Numbered from the stretch's first letter, positions 1-9,573 are shown. The stretch: 61,308 nucleotides of DNA from Promethearchaeota archaeon (GCA_016839705.1 JAEOTR010000003.1:1-61308), one strand, 5' to 3'. Made by a program: numbers and translations. The notes: generated by a model not told the origin, from the sequence alone.

Positions 1-43
1 ATAATAAATAAATTACTCACAAAAAAGTTGGAGGTAAAATATC

Positions 44-142
44 ATGAAAAAATCAAAAAGTTATGAAGAACTAGAATATGTAAAAAGCAACACCTATTCG
101 AAGTTAATGTTTGGGGGTTTACCAATTTATATTAACATATAA
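44..142 (+). CDS. Mini-ORF, 32 aa, unknown function
   Basis: A short reading frame begins with ATG eight bases after a full GGAGGT Shine-Dalgarno sequence (30-35) and encodes a lysine/tyrosine-rich 32-residue peptide. The strong ribosome binding site is the only support. It lies upstream of a second mini-ORF and the bactofilin-like gene, so it could be a leader peptide or the tail of a decayed gene. No family was recognised. Confidence 0.3.
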   Translation: MKKSKSYEELEYVKSNTYSKLMFGGLPIYINI

Positions 143-192
143 TTAGTTAAAATAATCTTATTAAATAAAAATTAAATAAAGAGGTTCAAAAA

Positions 193-312
193 ATGAATCA
201 AGTATATGATGAAAAGCTACTAGAGAATTTAAATCCAAGATATTTTGAAGAAATTATTAGTCTTGAAAAAGTAAAAAACAAGGTATATTTTTTAGGAGGT
301 ATAATATCGTGA
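193..312 (+). CDS. Mini-ORF, 39 aa, overlapping the bactofilin start
   Basis: This ATG-initiated 39-codon frame follows a GAGGT-like sequence. Its stop overlaps the GTG start of the next gene in the arrangement GTGA, and its last codons contain the AGGAGGT ribosome binding site of that gene. This geometry suggests translational coupling. The peptide is mostly hydrophilic and alpha-helical in composition, with no recognisable domain. Confidence 0.35.
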   Translation: MNQVYDEKLLENLNPRYFEEIISLEKVKNKVYFLGGIIS

Positions 313-1028
313 GAATTTCTGGATCAGGAAAGCTTTCGGGAGGAAAAATAGATGAGGAATTACACACATCAGGCTCAACAAGGATAGAGGGAGATTTTGA
401 GTGTAATGGATTTAAATCATCTGGTTCTTTTAGGGGGTCAGGAAATCTAACTGTTCATGGTGATATTAGAAGTTCGGGGTCATTTAGGCTTGAGGGATCC
501 ATTCATGGAGATGGTGATATAGGATCTTCTGGTTCAACTAGAGTGGAAGGAGAGATTTCAATTCAAGGGTATTTTAAAAGTTCAGGCTCATTAAGGGTAG
601 GGGATAATATTAAGGCTCTTGAAGGACTTAATTTTTCAGGTTCCTCAAATATTAGAGGAAATATTATTTCTGAAAGAGGTATCTTAATTTCAGGATCTAC
701 TACAATCTATGGGGATATTAATGGAGTTGTTATAGATATAGGTGTTGGGCGTGTTTTGGGTAGTAGAGGTGCATTTAAACACCCAATTAAAGTATATGGA
801 AATGTTTTTGCTACCAAAAGTGTTAACCTTGTAAAGACATTTGTTGAAGGTGATGTTAAAGGACGAAATGTGATTATTGAGAGGAATACCGAGATCTTAG
901 GGAGGGTTTATTATGTTGATACTATTGAAATTAACGAGAAATCCATATTAAATCATGATCCTATTCAAATATCTGCAGAAGAGTTAGATAGCTCTGAAAA
1001 TGTCAATAAACAAGATATAAAATATTAA
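309..1028 (+). CDS. Bactofilin-like polymer-forming cytoskeletal protein
   Basis: The 239-residue product is built from short glycine/serine-rich beta-strand repeats. The motif SSGS or a close variant recurs about every 20 residues over residues 1-130, followed by a less regular beta region to about residue 215 and a hydrophilic tail. This resembles the right-handed beta-helix bactofilin fold, especially the YhbE/YhbF type of Firmicutes, which polymerises into filaments at the membrane. GTG start; AGGAGGT lies six bases upstream inside the preceding mini-ORF. A coiled-coil gene follows after 29 bases, as expected for a bactofilin with a partner. The family assignment comes from the repeat pattern; a filament function is inferred. 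Confidence 0.82.
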   Translation: MRISGSGKLSGGKIDEELHTSGSTRIEGDFECNGFKSSGSFRGSGNLTVHGDIRSSGSFRLEGSIHGDGDIGSSGSTRVEGEISIQGYFKSSGSLRVGDNIKALEGLNFSGSSNIRGNIISERGILISGSTTIYGDINGVVIDIGVGRVLGSRGAFKHPIKVYGNVFATKSVNLVKTFVEGDVKGRNVIIERNTEILGRVYYVDTIEINEKSILNHDPIQISAEELDSSENVNKQDIKY

Positions 1029-1057
1029 AATTTCAAAATGAAAATGGAGGATTAAAC

Positions 1058-1957
1058 ATGTCAAATGATAAAGAAATAGATGATAAAGAAGAGAGAGATG
1101 AAGAATTAGGGAATGTCAAATGGGAGAAAAGTAGTATTCGCGATAAACTTATGGGCGACCTAGAGGATATTCGCGAGGATTTAAAGGATGAAATTGAGGA
1201 TTTAGCAGAAGAAGCTGACGATATTAAAGAAGATTTAAAAGATGAATTAAAAGATTTTATGGAAGAACGGAGTTCTTTACTTGAAGAACTTGAAGATATT
1301 AAGGAAGGGTTAGAGCTTCATGGGGATGGTGCGAAAGAACAAATTACAAAAGCAGAAGAGAATATAGAACGTCTTAAAAACAAAATTAAAGAACAAGAGA
1401 CAAAGTTTGATAAAAAAGTTAGAAAAAGAGTAGAAAAAGCGGTAAAGAGAATAAATATATCAGTAGATCCTGAGATGAGTGAGGAATGGAAGGATTGGGC
1501 TGAAGATTTAGGTGCTTCAGTGTCAGAACTGGTAAGAAAATCAATGAAATTTGTTAAAAATAATATTGGTGATCTTGCGAAATTAGAAGAATTGGGGAAA
1601 AAAATGGAGAAAGTAGGTCTAAATATTGAAAAAGCTGTTAAAGAGTCAGATATAAAAGAATTTGGGCAACGACTTGAGAAAAAATTGGGGAAGAAGAAGA
1701 TCAAAGTACAATTTTCAGAATCAACCGATAAAGAACGAATAAGGAAGCGAATTCAAGGATTGATAAAGCTTCAAAAATCAATCCCAATTGAAAAGCTTTC
1801 TCAAACGCTGAATATCGCTTATGAAGAAGCTGAAAACTTAATCTATGAGTTAGCAGCCGAGGGAATTGAAGGTGAGTTGGAGGAGGGGGTGTTTAAATTT
1901 ACAAGTGCTTCTGAAGAAGTCCTAACTAAACTCTTTGAATTAATTGATAAAACGTAA
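1058..1957 (+). CDS. Coiled-coil protein with ribbon-helix-helix and winged-helix-like parts
   Basis: The 299-residue, highly charged protein has three regions. Residues 20-135 are a long acidic/basic coiled coil with repeated E-D-x-K heptads. Residues about 137-172 (around ISVDPEMSEEWKDWAE) resemble a ribbon-helix-helix: a short beta strand, then two helices with SVSELVRKS. The last 75 residues look like a winged helix (IPIEKLSQTLNIAYEEAENL, then a short hairpin). It follows the bactofilin-like gene after 29 bases with a GGAGG ribosome binding site. It could be an adaptor for the filament or a DNA-binding protein; the sequence does not decide. Confidence 0.7.
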   Translation: MSNDKEIDDKEERDEELGNVKWEKSSIRDKLMGDLEDIREDLKDEIEDLAEEADDIKEDLKDELKDFMEERSSLLEELEDIKEGLELHGDGAKEQITKAEENIERLKNKIKEQETKFDKKVRKRVEKAVKRINISVDPEMSEEWKDWAEDLGASVSELVRKSMKFVKNNIGDLAKLEELGKKMEKVGLNIEKAVKESDIKEFGQRLEKKLGKKKIKVQFSESTDKERIRKRIQGLIKLQKSIPIEKLSQTLNIAYEEAENLIYELAAEGIEGELEEGVFKFTSASEEVLTKLFELIDKT

Positions 1958-2001
1958 AACTACAAAATAGAAAAACAAAAAGAATGGTGAATGGTGGATA
2001 T

Positions 2002-3111
2002 ATGTATAATAAAAATTATGAAAAGCTTGCCAAGATAGTAGTTGATTACTCACTTGGGATAAAGAAGGGAGGTAAGGTTGCAATCACTGGACCTTCTTTA
2101 GCAAAAGATCTATTTCAAGCTTTAAATGTAGAGATAATTAAAGCAGGTGCTCATCTTTTATATCTTCCAAAATTAGAAGGAATGAGGGAAATATTTTTTA
2201 AACATGCCTCCGATGAGCAGTTATCATTTGTTGATGATGGTGAGAAGGTTGTTTTCAAAGAATTTGATCATCTAATTCAAATTCGAGCAGACTACAACAC
2301 CCGTAAATATAGTGGTGTTGATCCTGAGAAGATGGCAAAGTTTACTGCGGCACCGGAAAGAGTAAAATTAATAGAGATCTTTGAGAATCGGGTTGCTAAG
2401 GGGGAGATGAATTGGGTTATTGTACCTTTTCCCTACCATGCTAATGCTCAAGAAGCAAACATGGATCTCTTTTCATATTCGGATTTTGTGTTTAAAAGTC
2501 TATACTTAGATAAAGAGAATCCTATTGAAGAATGGCAGAAAATGAGAAGAGATCAAGAAAAGATTGTTGATTATCTGAATAATGTTGAGAAAATTCAGGT
2601 TATTGGGGAGGACACAGATTTAACATTAAATGTTAAGGGACGAAAGTGGATAAATTGCTGTGGTCAGGATAATTTACCTGATGGAGAAATCTTTACAAGT
2701 CCGATTGAAGATTCTGCTAATGGGCATATTAGATTTACATATCCAGGAATATATTACGGGAGAGAGATTGAGGATATATATTTAGAATTTAAAGAAGGAG
2801 AGGTAGTTTCCTTGACAGCAGAAAAAGGCGAATCTCTTCTCAAAGAACTAATAAAAATCGATAACGCCAATAAAATAGGAGAATTTGCAATTGGTACAAA
2901 TTATGGGATTACTAAATTTACTAAAAACATGTTATTTGATGAAAAACTCGGTGGAACTCTACATCTTGCGTTAGGGCTTGGTTTTGAAGAATGTGGTTCA
3001 ACTAATAAATCTACAATTCATTGGGATATCCTTAAGGATATGAAAGTGCCAGGTTCAAAAATAATAGCTGATAATACTGTAATTTATGAAGATGGGAAAT
3101 GGAAAATTTAA
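2002..3111 (+). CDS. M29 family metallo-aminopeptidase
   Basis: The product belongs to the AmpS/PepS group of metal-dependent aminopeptidases, which release N-terminal amino acids from peptides in the cytosol. Counting from ATG 2002, the expected metal and catalytic residues are present: E236 in SPIEDSANG, E294 in GEFAIGTNYG, H321 in GTLHLALG, and H340 and D342 in STIHWD. Length (369 aa) is normal. I prefer ATG 2002 over ATG 1984 because GGTGG lies four bases before it and the product then begins with the usual helix. The gene is 44 bases after the coiled-coil gene and before the MFS array; no functional link is evident. Confidence 0.9.
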   Translation: MYNKNYEKLAKIVVDYSLGIKKGGKVAITGPSLAKDLFQALNVEIIKAGAHLLYLPKLEGMREIFFKHASDEQLSFVDDGEKVVFKEFDHLIQIRADYNTRKYSGVDPEKMAKFTAAPERVKLIEIFENRVAKGEMNWVIVPFPYHANAQEANMDLFSYSDFVFKSLYLDKENPIEEWQKMRRDQEKIVDYLNNVEKIQVIGEDTDLTLNVKGRKWINCCGQDNLPDGEIFTSPIEDSANGHIRFTYPGIYYGREIEDIYLEFKEGEVVSLTAEKGESLLKELIKIDNANKIGEFAIGTNYGITKFTKNMLFDEKLGGTLHLALGLGFEECGSTNKSTIHWDILKDMKVPGSKIIADNTVIYEDGKWKI

Positions 3112-3168
3112 TTCTCTAAAATTATGAATTAATAAAATCAAAAATTAGCAAAAAATAGGGGATACTGA

Positions 3169-4458
3169 ATGGAAGAATTAGCAAATATAACAACCTACAA
3201 AAATTATTTATTTTTTTGGGTCGGGCAATTATTTTCCTTACTTGGTTCATCAGTGGTATTTTTTGCTATAACTTGGTGGATTGCAGATTTCTATGTTAGT
3301 GCGGTTTTACTTTCTATTGCAACATTTTTATCTGTACTAATGATGACATTGTTTATGCCTATCGCTGGGGTCATTGCCGATAAGGTTAATAAGAAGAAAC
3401 TAATTTTGATTGCAGATTCATCCCAGGCATTTGTAACATTTTTACTGATAATCTTTTTTCAGTTTGGAATAGCAAACATATGGGTTGTGTTCTTTTTTAT
3501 CAGTCTACGAAGCGTATTTCAGGCGTTTCATGTACCCACTGTAAATTCAATCATTCCGACCATGGTACCTAAAGATAAATTAACAAGGATTAATGGGGTC
3601 AATTTTTTATTTACAGGGGTAGTTCAATTACTCGCGCCCTTTATTGGGGCTTTGTTATTGGTGTTTTTATCAATGTATATGATACTTTGGGTAGATATCA
3701 TTACATTCTTTATTGCGTTGATACCATTATTGCTAATTACAATCCCCTCAGTAAAACAATTGAATCATTCTAAAGATGATATTAAAAAGAGGACCTTTTT
3801 AAAAGATTTTAAGATCGGGCTTAAAACCTTGAAATTAGTTCCAGGATTAATTATTATGATAATCTTATCGATGTTGTTAAACTTTTTACTAACTCCTGCA
3901 AACGCTCTCATGCCATTATTCATTAAAATTAATCATGGAGGTGGGGCTGGACATTTAGCCCTTGTTGAGATGACTCTTACTGGAGGAATGATTGCCGGAG
4001 CTATTCTAACATCAGTAAAGAAGAATTGGAATAACAAAATTCGGACTATTTTTATTAGCATAATAGTTGCATTGATTGGATATACAATATTTGCCTTAGC
4101 TCCTTCAGGGTTATTTCTCATGATGGGAATAGGCGGTGTAATCTTAGGCTTTAATTTACCAATTATAAACTCTCTTTATCAAACATTTTTACAGTTAACA
4201 GTACCTGCGGATAAAATGGGAAGGGTATCTTCAATAGATCACACCTTTTCCTCAGCAATATCGCCCATTGGTTCATTAATATCAGGACCTATCGCAGTCT
4301 TAATAGGAATTCAAGCTCTGTTTTTCTATTGTGGAATAACGGGAGTGATATTTACAGTCGTCTTTTGGTGTTTTACAGGAATTAGGAAAGTAGATATTGA
4401 TAGTAAAAGTGAACTCGAGAGAATCAATAATCAAATAGAGAATTTAATAATAGAATAA
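3169..4458 (+). CDS. MFS exporter, tandem copy 1
   Basis: The 429-residue protein has about 12 hydrophobic segments and the features of the MefA/EntS-type drug exporter group of the major facilitator superfamily. It has FFWVGQLFSLLGSS in helix 1, a GVIADKVNKKK cytoplasmic loop between helices 2 and 3, and the FHVPTVNSIIPTMVP motif in helices 4-5. It probably exports small hydrophobic compounds by proton antiport; the substrate is unknown. GGGGAT lies before the ATG. It is the first of four homologues in the same orientation, which suggests local duplication. Confidence 0.92.
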   Translation: MEELANITTYKNYLFFWVGQLFSLLGSSVVFFAITWWIADFYVSAVLLSIATFLSVLMMTLFMPIAGVIADKVNKKKLILIADSSQAFVTFLLIIFFQFGIANIWVVFFFISLRSVFQAFHVPTVNSIIPTMVPKDKLTRINGVNFLFTGVVQLLAPFIGALLLVFLSMYMILWVDIITFFIALIPLLLITIPSVKQLNHSKDDIKKRTFLKDFKIGLKTLKLVPGLIIMIILSMLLNFLLTPANALMPLFIKINHGGGAGHLALVEMTLTGGMIAGAILTSVKKNWNNKIRTIFISIIVALIGYTIFALAPSGLFLMMGIGGVILGFNLPIINSLYQTFLQLTVPADKMGRVSSIDHTFSSAISPIGSLISGPIAVLIGIQALFFYCGITGVIFTVVFWCFTGIRKVDIDSKSELERINNQIENLIIE

Positions 4459-4587
4459 TTAGAAGAAATAGAGCTTAATGTGGGAGAGGTAGATCCCCAA
4501 AAAGAAACCGAAAAGTTTGATTAAAATAAATTATTTAAATAAAATGTAGAAATAAATAAAGAAAATTAGGAAATTAGGGGATATAAT

Positions 4588-5868
4588 ATGGAAGAATTAG
4601 CAGATCAAGGAACATTTAAGAGTTATTTATTTTTCTGGTCGGGACAATTAATGTCTCTGATGGGATCATTAATAGTTCAATTTGCTATTACGTGGTGGAT
4701 TACAGTGGTAACAGGTAGTGCACTCTACCTTTCTTTAGGCACCTTTTTATATTTTTTACCTATGGTTTTTCTTACGCCCATTACAGGAGTTTTAGCAGAC
4801 AGATGGGATCGTAAAAAGCTTATTGCATTCGTAGATTCTTTTCAATCATTAGTAACCGTTTGGATTATCGTCTTGTTTTATTTAGGAATAGCAGATCCTT
4901 TAGGAGTAATATTGATAAATAGTTTAAGAGGTGTATTTCAAGCATTTCATATGCCTGCGGTAAGTGCTGTTGTTCCAACAATGGTACCAAAAGAAAAATT
5001 AAGTAGGATTAATGGGGTTGGTTATCTTTTTACAAGTTTAATACAACTTATCGGGCCGGTTATTGGTGCAGTGCTTATAGCATTTATTTCACTGCAATTC
5101 ATTCTTTGGTTAGATGTTATCACTTTTTCTATTGCGATTATACCTTTATTGTTGATTAAAATACCAAATGTAAAAAACATAACTGAAATAAGTGAACAAA
5201 CGAGAACAACATCATTTAAGAAAGATTTCAAGGAGGGAATTACAACAATAAGAATAATCCCAGGATTGGTGATACTTTTATTATTAGATATGATCCTAAA
5301 TTTCTTAGTTGCTCCTGTTAATGTATTACTACCTCTTTTTATAAAAGATGTTCATTTAGGAACAGCTTTAGATTTGGCATTTCTTAGCATGTTTCTAAAT
5401 GGGGGTATGATCTTAGGAGCATTAATAACTAGTTTAAAGAAGGATTGGAAACACAAGAATTCTATATATTTTATAGGTTTGATGATTCTCATGGGATTAC
5501 TCTCGATTTTAGGAATTGCCCCAACAGGAGTCTTTGTAGTATTGTGGATAGGAATAGGAATGGTAGGTCTTGTTCTCCCAATTATAAATACAATTTATAT
5601 GACCATCATACAAACTACTGTTCCTCCCGATAAAATGGGAAGAGTGTCATCCGTCATTCAATCATTATCCTCGGCCATTTTTCCAATAGGAATAATTATC
5701 GCAGGACCTCTTGCTGAAGCAATTGGAATTCGAAGTGTATTTATTTATGGATCACTTATCGGAGTATTAGCTGTATTCATGATATGGCGCTTTACAAAAA
5801 TTCGCCATGTTAATTATGATAATGTTGATCTTATCCTCGAAAAAATCAATAACATAAATGGAAAATGA
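4588..5868 (+). CDS. MFS exporter, tandem copy 2
   Basis: This is a 426-residue paralogue of the preceding exporter. It shares its start (MEELA), FFWSGQLMSLMGS, GVLADRWDRKK between helices 2 and 3, and FHMPAVSAVVPTMVPKEKL. Twelve membrane segments are visible. GGGGAT precedes the ATG. A 129-base AT-rich gap with no recognisable gene separates it from copy 1, so each copy may have its own promoter. The duplicates differ most in the loop residues, which suggests diverged substrates. Confidence 0.92.
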   Translation: MEELADQGTFKSYLFFWSGQLMSLMGSLIVQFAITWWITVVTGSALYLSLGTFLYFLPMVFLTPITGVLADRWDRKKLIAFVDSFQSLVTVWIIVLFYLGIADPLGVILINSLRGVFQAFHMPAVSAVVPTMVPKEKLSRINGVGYLFTSLIQLIGPVIGAVLIAFISLQFILWLDVITFSIAIIPLLLIKIPNVKNITEISEQTRTTSFKKDFKEGITTIRIIPGLVILLLLDMILNFLVAPVNVLLPLFIKDVHLGTALDLAFLSMFLNGGMILGALITSLKKDWKHKNSIYFIGLMILMGLLSILGIAPTGVFVVLWIGIGMVGLVLPIINTIYMTIIQTTVPPDKMGRVSSVIQSLSSAIFPIGIIIAGPLAEAIGIRSVFIYGSLIGVLAVFMIWRFTKIRHVNYDNVDLILEKINNINGK

Positions 5869-5895
5869 ATATCAAACAACAAAGGTGAAAAAATA

Positions 5896-5963
5896 ATGGA
5901 AGAAGTAGCAAATAAAAAAACTTGTTTTTCTGGTCAGGTTAGTTGTTTTCATTATTTGGATCA
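5896..5963 (+). pseudogene. Remnant of the 5' end of a fifth MFS copy
   Basis: An ATG preceded by GGTGA begins MEEVANKKT, which matches the common N-terminus of the MFS copies. After a small deletion and frame change, positions 5922-5963 read LFFWSG-stop-LFSLFGS, matching LFFWxGQLxSLxGS of the neighbours with the Gln codon turned into TAG. Similarity ends there. The rest of the gap up to 6113 shows nothing recognisable. This is a decayed stub of another tandem copy. Confidence 0.7.
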
Positions 5964-6113
5964 AAGAGTAGAAAATAACAAAATTTATTTTATTTTTTTA
6001 ATGGTCTTTGTTAATAATTTGATTTTAGGTTTCTCAAATTTCTAAAGGATACAAACCAAAATTAAAAATTCAATTTGTTTGCAAATATTTTTTACTTAAT
6101 GAGTTTGATGTAA

Positions 6114-7379
6114 TTGGAAGAAAGAACTAAAAAAAAAACTTTTCGAAGTTATATGTATTTTTGGTTTGGGCAATTGTTCTCTTTATTAGGCTCATTAGTA
6201 GTCTTTTTTGTTATATTTGTGTGGATTGCTGACGAAACAAGAAGCCCATTAATGTTATCCTTAGCGAGTTTCATTAATCTTGTTCCTCTACTTATCATTA
6301 CACCATTTGCTGGAGTTATCTCAGACAGGCTCAATCGGAAGATTATAATCTTAGTTGTGGATTCATTGCAAGCATATCTGACAATTATTCTAACAATATT
6401 TTTCATCTTGGATTCCGCAGAAATTTGGATCGTGTTTATATTCCTAGGATTTCGAAGCATATGTCAAGCCTTTCATAATCCAACTGTTATGGCTATATTG
6501 CCATCTATGGTTCCACAAGATAAGTTAGGGAGAGTCAATGGTATCAGATACTTATTTTTAGGTATTATACAATTTATAGGTCCTGCAGTAGGGGCAACCT
6601 TATTATTTTTTGTTGAAATAAAATACATTCTCTGGATAGATGTAATTACTTTTATGATTGCACTGGTTCCTCTCATAACTTTAAAATTACCTCAACTTCA
6701 AATTAGCGATGATCTTGGTCAACAAAATTCATTTGTGAAAGATTTTAGAGAAGGAATTAGGGTAATGAAAAATGTTCCTGGACTTCTAATAATTATGCTG
6801 ATTGCGATGTTATTATCTATGTTGACACAACCTTTAATGGTTCTATCCACATTTTATATAAAGTATATACATGGTGGTAATAATTTTACATTAGCAATCA
6901 TTCAAATGGTATGGCAGGGAGGAATGATTTTAGGAGCATTAATTCCTTTTTTTAAAAAACAATGGAAAAATAAGATGAGAATTTTATTTACCGGAATGAT
7001 TGTAATAAATGTTGGTTATATAATGCATGCAGTTGCTCCAATTGGATTCTTTCCTCTGATAGGTACGGGAGCATTTATAATGGGATTCATTATGCCTGTT
7101 GTGAATATAATTGTGATAACAGTAGTTCAAACTACTGTTCCTCATGAAAAAATGGGGAGAGTTTCTTCTATTTTAAATACATTAATGATGATTGGTTCAC
7201 CTTTAGGAGCTATTTTAGCAGGGACATTAAGTGAGGTAATAGGTGTATCATTTCTATATCTACTATGCGCGATTATAGGAATCATTATTACTATTATCCC
7301 CTATTATTTCACGGATATCAGACATGTTAATTATGATAGAGAAATTGGGGCTTCTAATTCTTTAGTAAGCAAAATCTAA
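6114..7379 (+). CDS. MFS exporter, tandem copy 3
   Basis: This 421-residue paralogue opens with a TTG codon; the product begins MEERTKKKTFRSYMYFWFGQ, aligning with the N-termini of the other copies, so TTG 6114 is the likely start. It keeps GVISDRLNRKI between helices 2 and 3 and FHNPTVMAILPSMVPQDKL. The upstream gap contains the pseudogene stub of another copy and no strong Shine-Dalgarno sequence, so expression may differ from its neighbours. Substrate unknown. Confidence 0.9.
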   Translation: MEERTKKKTFRSYMYFWFGQLFSLLGSLVVFFVIFVWIADETRSPLMLSLASFINLVPLLIITPFAGVISDRLNRKIIILVVDSLQAYLTIILTIFFILDSAEIWIVFIFLGFRSICQAFHNPTVMAILPSMVPQDKLGRVNGIRYLFLGIIQFIGPAVGATLLFFVEIKYILWIDVITFMIALVPLITLKLPQLQISDDLGQQNSFVKDFREGIRVMKNVPGLLIIMLIAMLLSMLTQPLMVLSTFYIKYIHGGNNFTLAIIQMVWQGGMILGALIPFFKKQWKNKMRILFTGMIVINVGYIMHAVAPIGFFPLIGTGAFIMGFIMPVVNIIVITVVQTTVPHEKMGRVSSILNTLMMIGSPLGAILAGTLSEVIGVSFLYLLCAIIGIIITIIPYYFTDIRHVNYDREIGASNSLVSKI

Positions 7380-7441
7380 AACTTCTTTTAATTAATATCA
7401 TTTTCAAAATCATCAATTTGATTGGATTTTGGAGATAAAAT

Positions 7442-8728
7442 GTGGAAATTACAATATCAAAGAAAAGTTACCACCAATATCTTTTTATTTGGGCAGGACA
7501 ATTAATCTCTCTTTTTGGATCTTCTGTTGTTGGATTTGCCTTAATATGGTGGATGACTATAATGACAGGGAGTGCGATGTTCCTTGCGACTAATTCATTT
7601 ATATCTATATTAGTATCAACTATATGTATGCCTATTGCGGGAGTCTTTTCAGATAGGTACAATAGGAAAGTTCTCATTATTCTCTATGATTCATTACTAG
7701 CATTTTCAACAATCATAGTAATAATTTTATTTCAATTTAATCTTATGACTGTTTGGGTTTTGTTATTATTTATGGGCATAAATAGCATATTCCATTCTTT
7801 TCATATGCCTACTTTTAGCGCGATTGTTCCCTCTATGGTTCCCCCGGAAAAATTAATGCGTATTAATTCGATAAGTTTTTTCTTTGTTGGATCCATCCAA
7901 GTTTTCGCTCAATTTATAGCTTCAATACTCTGGCTATTCTTCCCAATCCATATTATTCTTTGGCTGGACTTCATAACTTATGTGATTGCACTGATACCAA
8001 TATTGATAATAAAAATACCTGCGGTGAATTATAAACTCAGTTCAGCTACAGAAGCGCTGAAAAAGCCCTCGTTTTTCAGAGAGTTTAAAACAGGAGTAAA
8101 AACATTGAAATTAATACCTGGACTCACAATTATTATAATAATGATGATGCTCACTACATTTTTCATGAGCCCCATTAAAGTTTTACTACCCTTATATGTT
8201 TATAATACTCATAGTGGTTCAGCGGGTCATTTTGCCTTAACTTTAATATTTTTTCAGGGTGGAATGATTTTGGGGGCTTTAATCCCCTTTTTAAAGAAAC
8301 AGTGGGCTCATAAAGCAAGAGTTATTTTTGTTTGTCTCGGAATTACAATGATTGGATATATAATACTTGCTTTAGCCCCAAGAGGGTCATACTTGATAAT
8401 TGCAATAGGTGCTGGAACGATGGGTTTATCTTTCCCAGTTATCAGTACTTTATCAACAACTTATATTCAAACAGTAGTCCCTCCAGAAAAAATGGGGAGA
8501 ATTATGTCTATTAGTCAAACAATTACAACATTGATACTCCCACTTGGTACGATACTTTCAGGTCCATTAGCGGAGATTATAGGAATTCCATTACTATTCT
8601 TCTATTCTGCAGAGTTGGGATTAATTATCGCTATTTCACTTTGGACTTTAACAAATATTCGAAAATTAGATTATGGCAATTCGGAAAAAATTGAAAAAAT
8701 AGAAGAAAAAATTCTAAAAATAAAGTAG
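7442..8728 (+). CDS. MFS exporter, tandem copy 4
   Basis: The 428-residue fourth paralogue uses a GTG start seven bases after GGAG. It has FIWAGQLISLFGSS, GVFSDRYNRKV, FHMPTFSAIVPSMVPPEKL and twelve membrane segments. It ends 17 bases before the convergent MBL hydrolase gene, which closes the array. As with the other copies, export of a hydrophobic compound is inferred from the family only. Confidence 0.92.
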   Translation: MEITISKKSYHQYLFIWAGQLISLFGSSVVGFALIWWMTIMTGSAMFLATNSFISILVSTICMPIAGVFSDRYNRKVLIILYDSLLAFSTIIVIILFQFNLMTVWVLLLFMGINSIFHSFHMPTFSAIVPSMVPPEKLMRINSISFFFVGSIQVFAQFIASILWLFFPIHIILWLDFITYVIALIPILIIKIPAVNYKLSSATEALKKPSFFREFKTGVKTLKLIPGLTIIIIMMMLTTFFMSPIKVLLPLYVYNTHSGSAGHFALTLIFFQGGMILGALIPFLKKQWAHKARVIFVCLGITMIGYIILALAPRGSYLIIAIGAGTMGLSFPVISTLSTTYIQTVVPPEKMGRIMSISQTITTLILPLGTILSGPLAEIIGIPLLFFYSAELGLIIAISLWTLTNIRKLDYGNSEKIEKIEEKILKIK

Positions 8729-8745
8729 TTGGCTTCTTCTTTTAC

Positions 8746-9573
8746 TCATTTATTTTTATAGTAATTAAGCCAATGGTTTACAGTCATACTTTTCCGACCT
8801 GCATCAGGCTCACCAAAAGTATCTGGAATGCTAATTTTGTCAACAGCAGTATTATCTTTTATAGCATCTCTGATTATATCTCGTAAATCATGATAAAATG
8901 TGATATGTCTATCTAATGTACTCGCTCCTTTCATAGTCGGACCATGCCCGGGTATATAAAAATCAGCATTGATGTCTCGCATTTTCTGTAAAGCATTAAT
9001 TAATAGTTCAGGGTCACATGTAGGATCGCCAGCATAAGGAAAAGTATTCTCGAATATTAAATCTCCTGCGAAAACTACATTCTCATGGGGAAAATTAATA
9101 AAACTTGAACCAGCCGTATGACCTCCAGTATGGAAAATTTCTATATACAGATCATTATCTTGGATTATTAATTTACCATTAAATAGAAGTGTAGGAAGAA
9201 CATACTCGATAGCTTCTCCAATAGGGCCTTCTTTTGCCAAATCCTTTATAAATACTTGATATCTCGATTTAGTTTCTTCATTTAACATAACTTTTGAAGT
9301 TTGTTCGCTACTTAGGATACAGATGTCTTTAAATGCTGCCATGCCAAATATATGATCTCCGTGGTAGTGACTGATTACCAGAAATTTAACCGGCAAACTA
9401 AACTGTTTCTCTAGATTTTGACGCATGATTTCCGAAGTCTTTACGTACATCGTGCTATCAATAGCAACGCAAAAATTTCTTAATGCTAAACCTCCTGCAT
9501 TCCCACGACCTATTCCAGTAGTATTTGCTACTGTTAACTCGGTAATTGATTCTAAATCATAAGTAATGTCCAT
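8746..9573 (-). CDS. MBL-fold metallohydrolase
   Basis: The 275-residue protein carries the metallo-beta-lactamase signature SHYHGDH (H69, H71, D73, H74), then GGHTAGS, FAGDLIFEN and PGHGPT, which supply the remaining metal ligands. These define a dinuclear-metal hydrolase. The family covers beta-lactamase-like, glyoxalase II-like and quinone-associated hydrolases, and the substrate cannot be read from the sequence. It lies convergent with the MFS array and upstream of nothing on its own strand, so it is probably a single-gene transcript. Confidence 0.87.
   Translation of the reverse strand: MDITYDLESITELTVANTTGIGRGNAGGLALRNFCVAIDSTMYVKTSEIMRQNLEKQFSLPVKFLVISHYHGDHIFGMAAFKDICILSSEQTSKVMLNEETKSRYQVFIKDLAKEGPIGEAIEYVLPTLLFNGKLIIQDNDLYIEIFHTGGHTAGSSFINFPHENVVFAGDLIFENTFPYAGDPTCDPELLINALQKMRDINADFYIPGHGPTMKGASTLDRHITFYHDLRDIIRDAIKDNTAVDKISIPDTFGEPDAGRKSMTVNHWLNYYKNK

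Noticed and set aside
309..760. CRISPR-like repeat from recurring bases
   Set aside because: The recurrence is the coding pattern of SSGS beta-helix repeats in a bactofilin-like gene, not separated by spacers.
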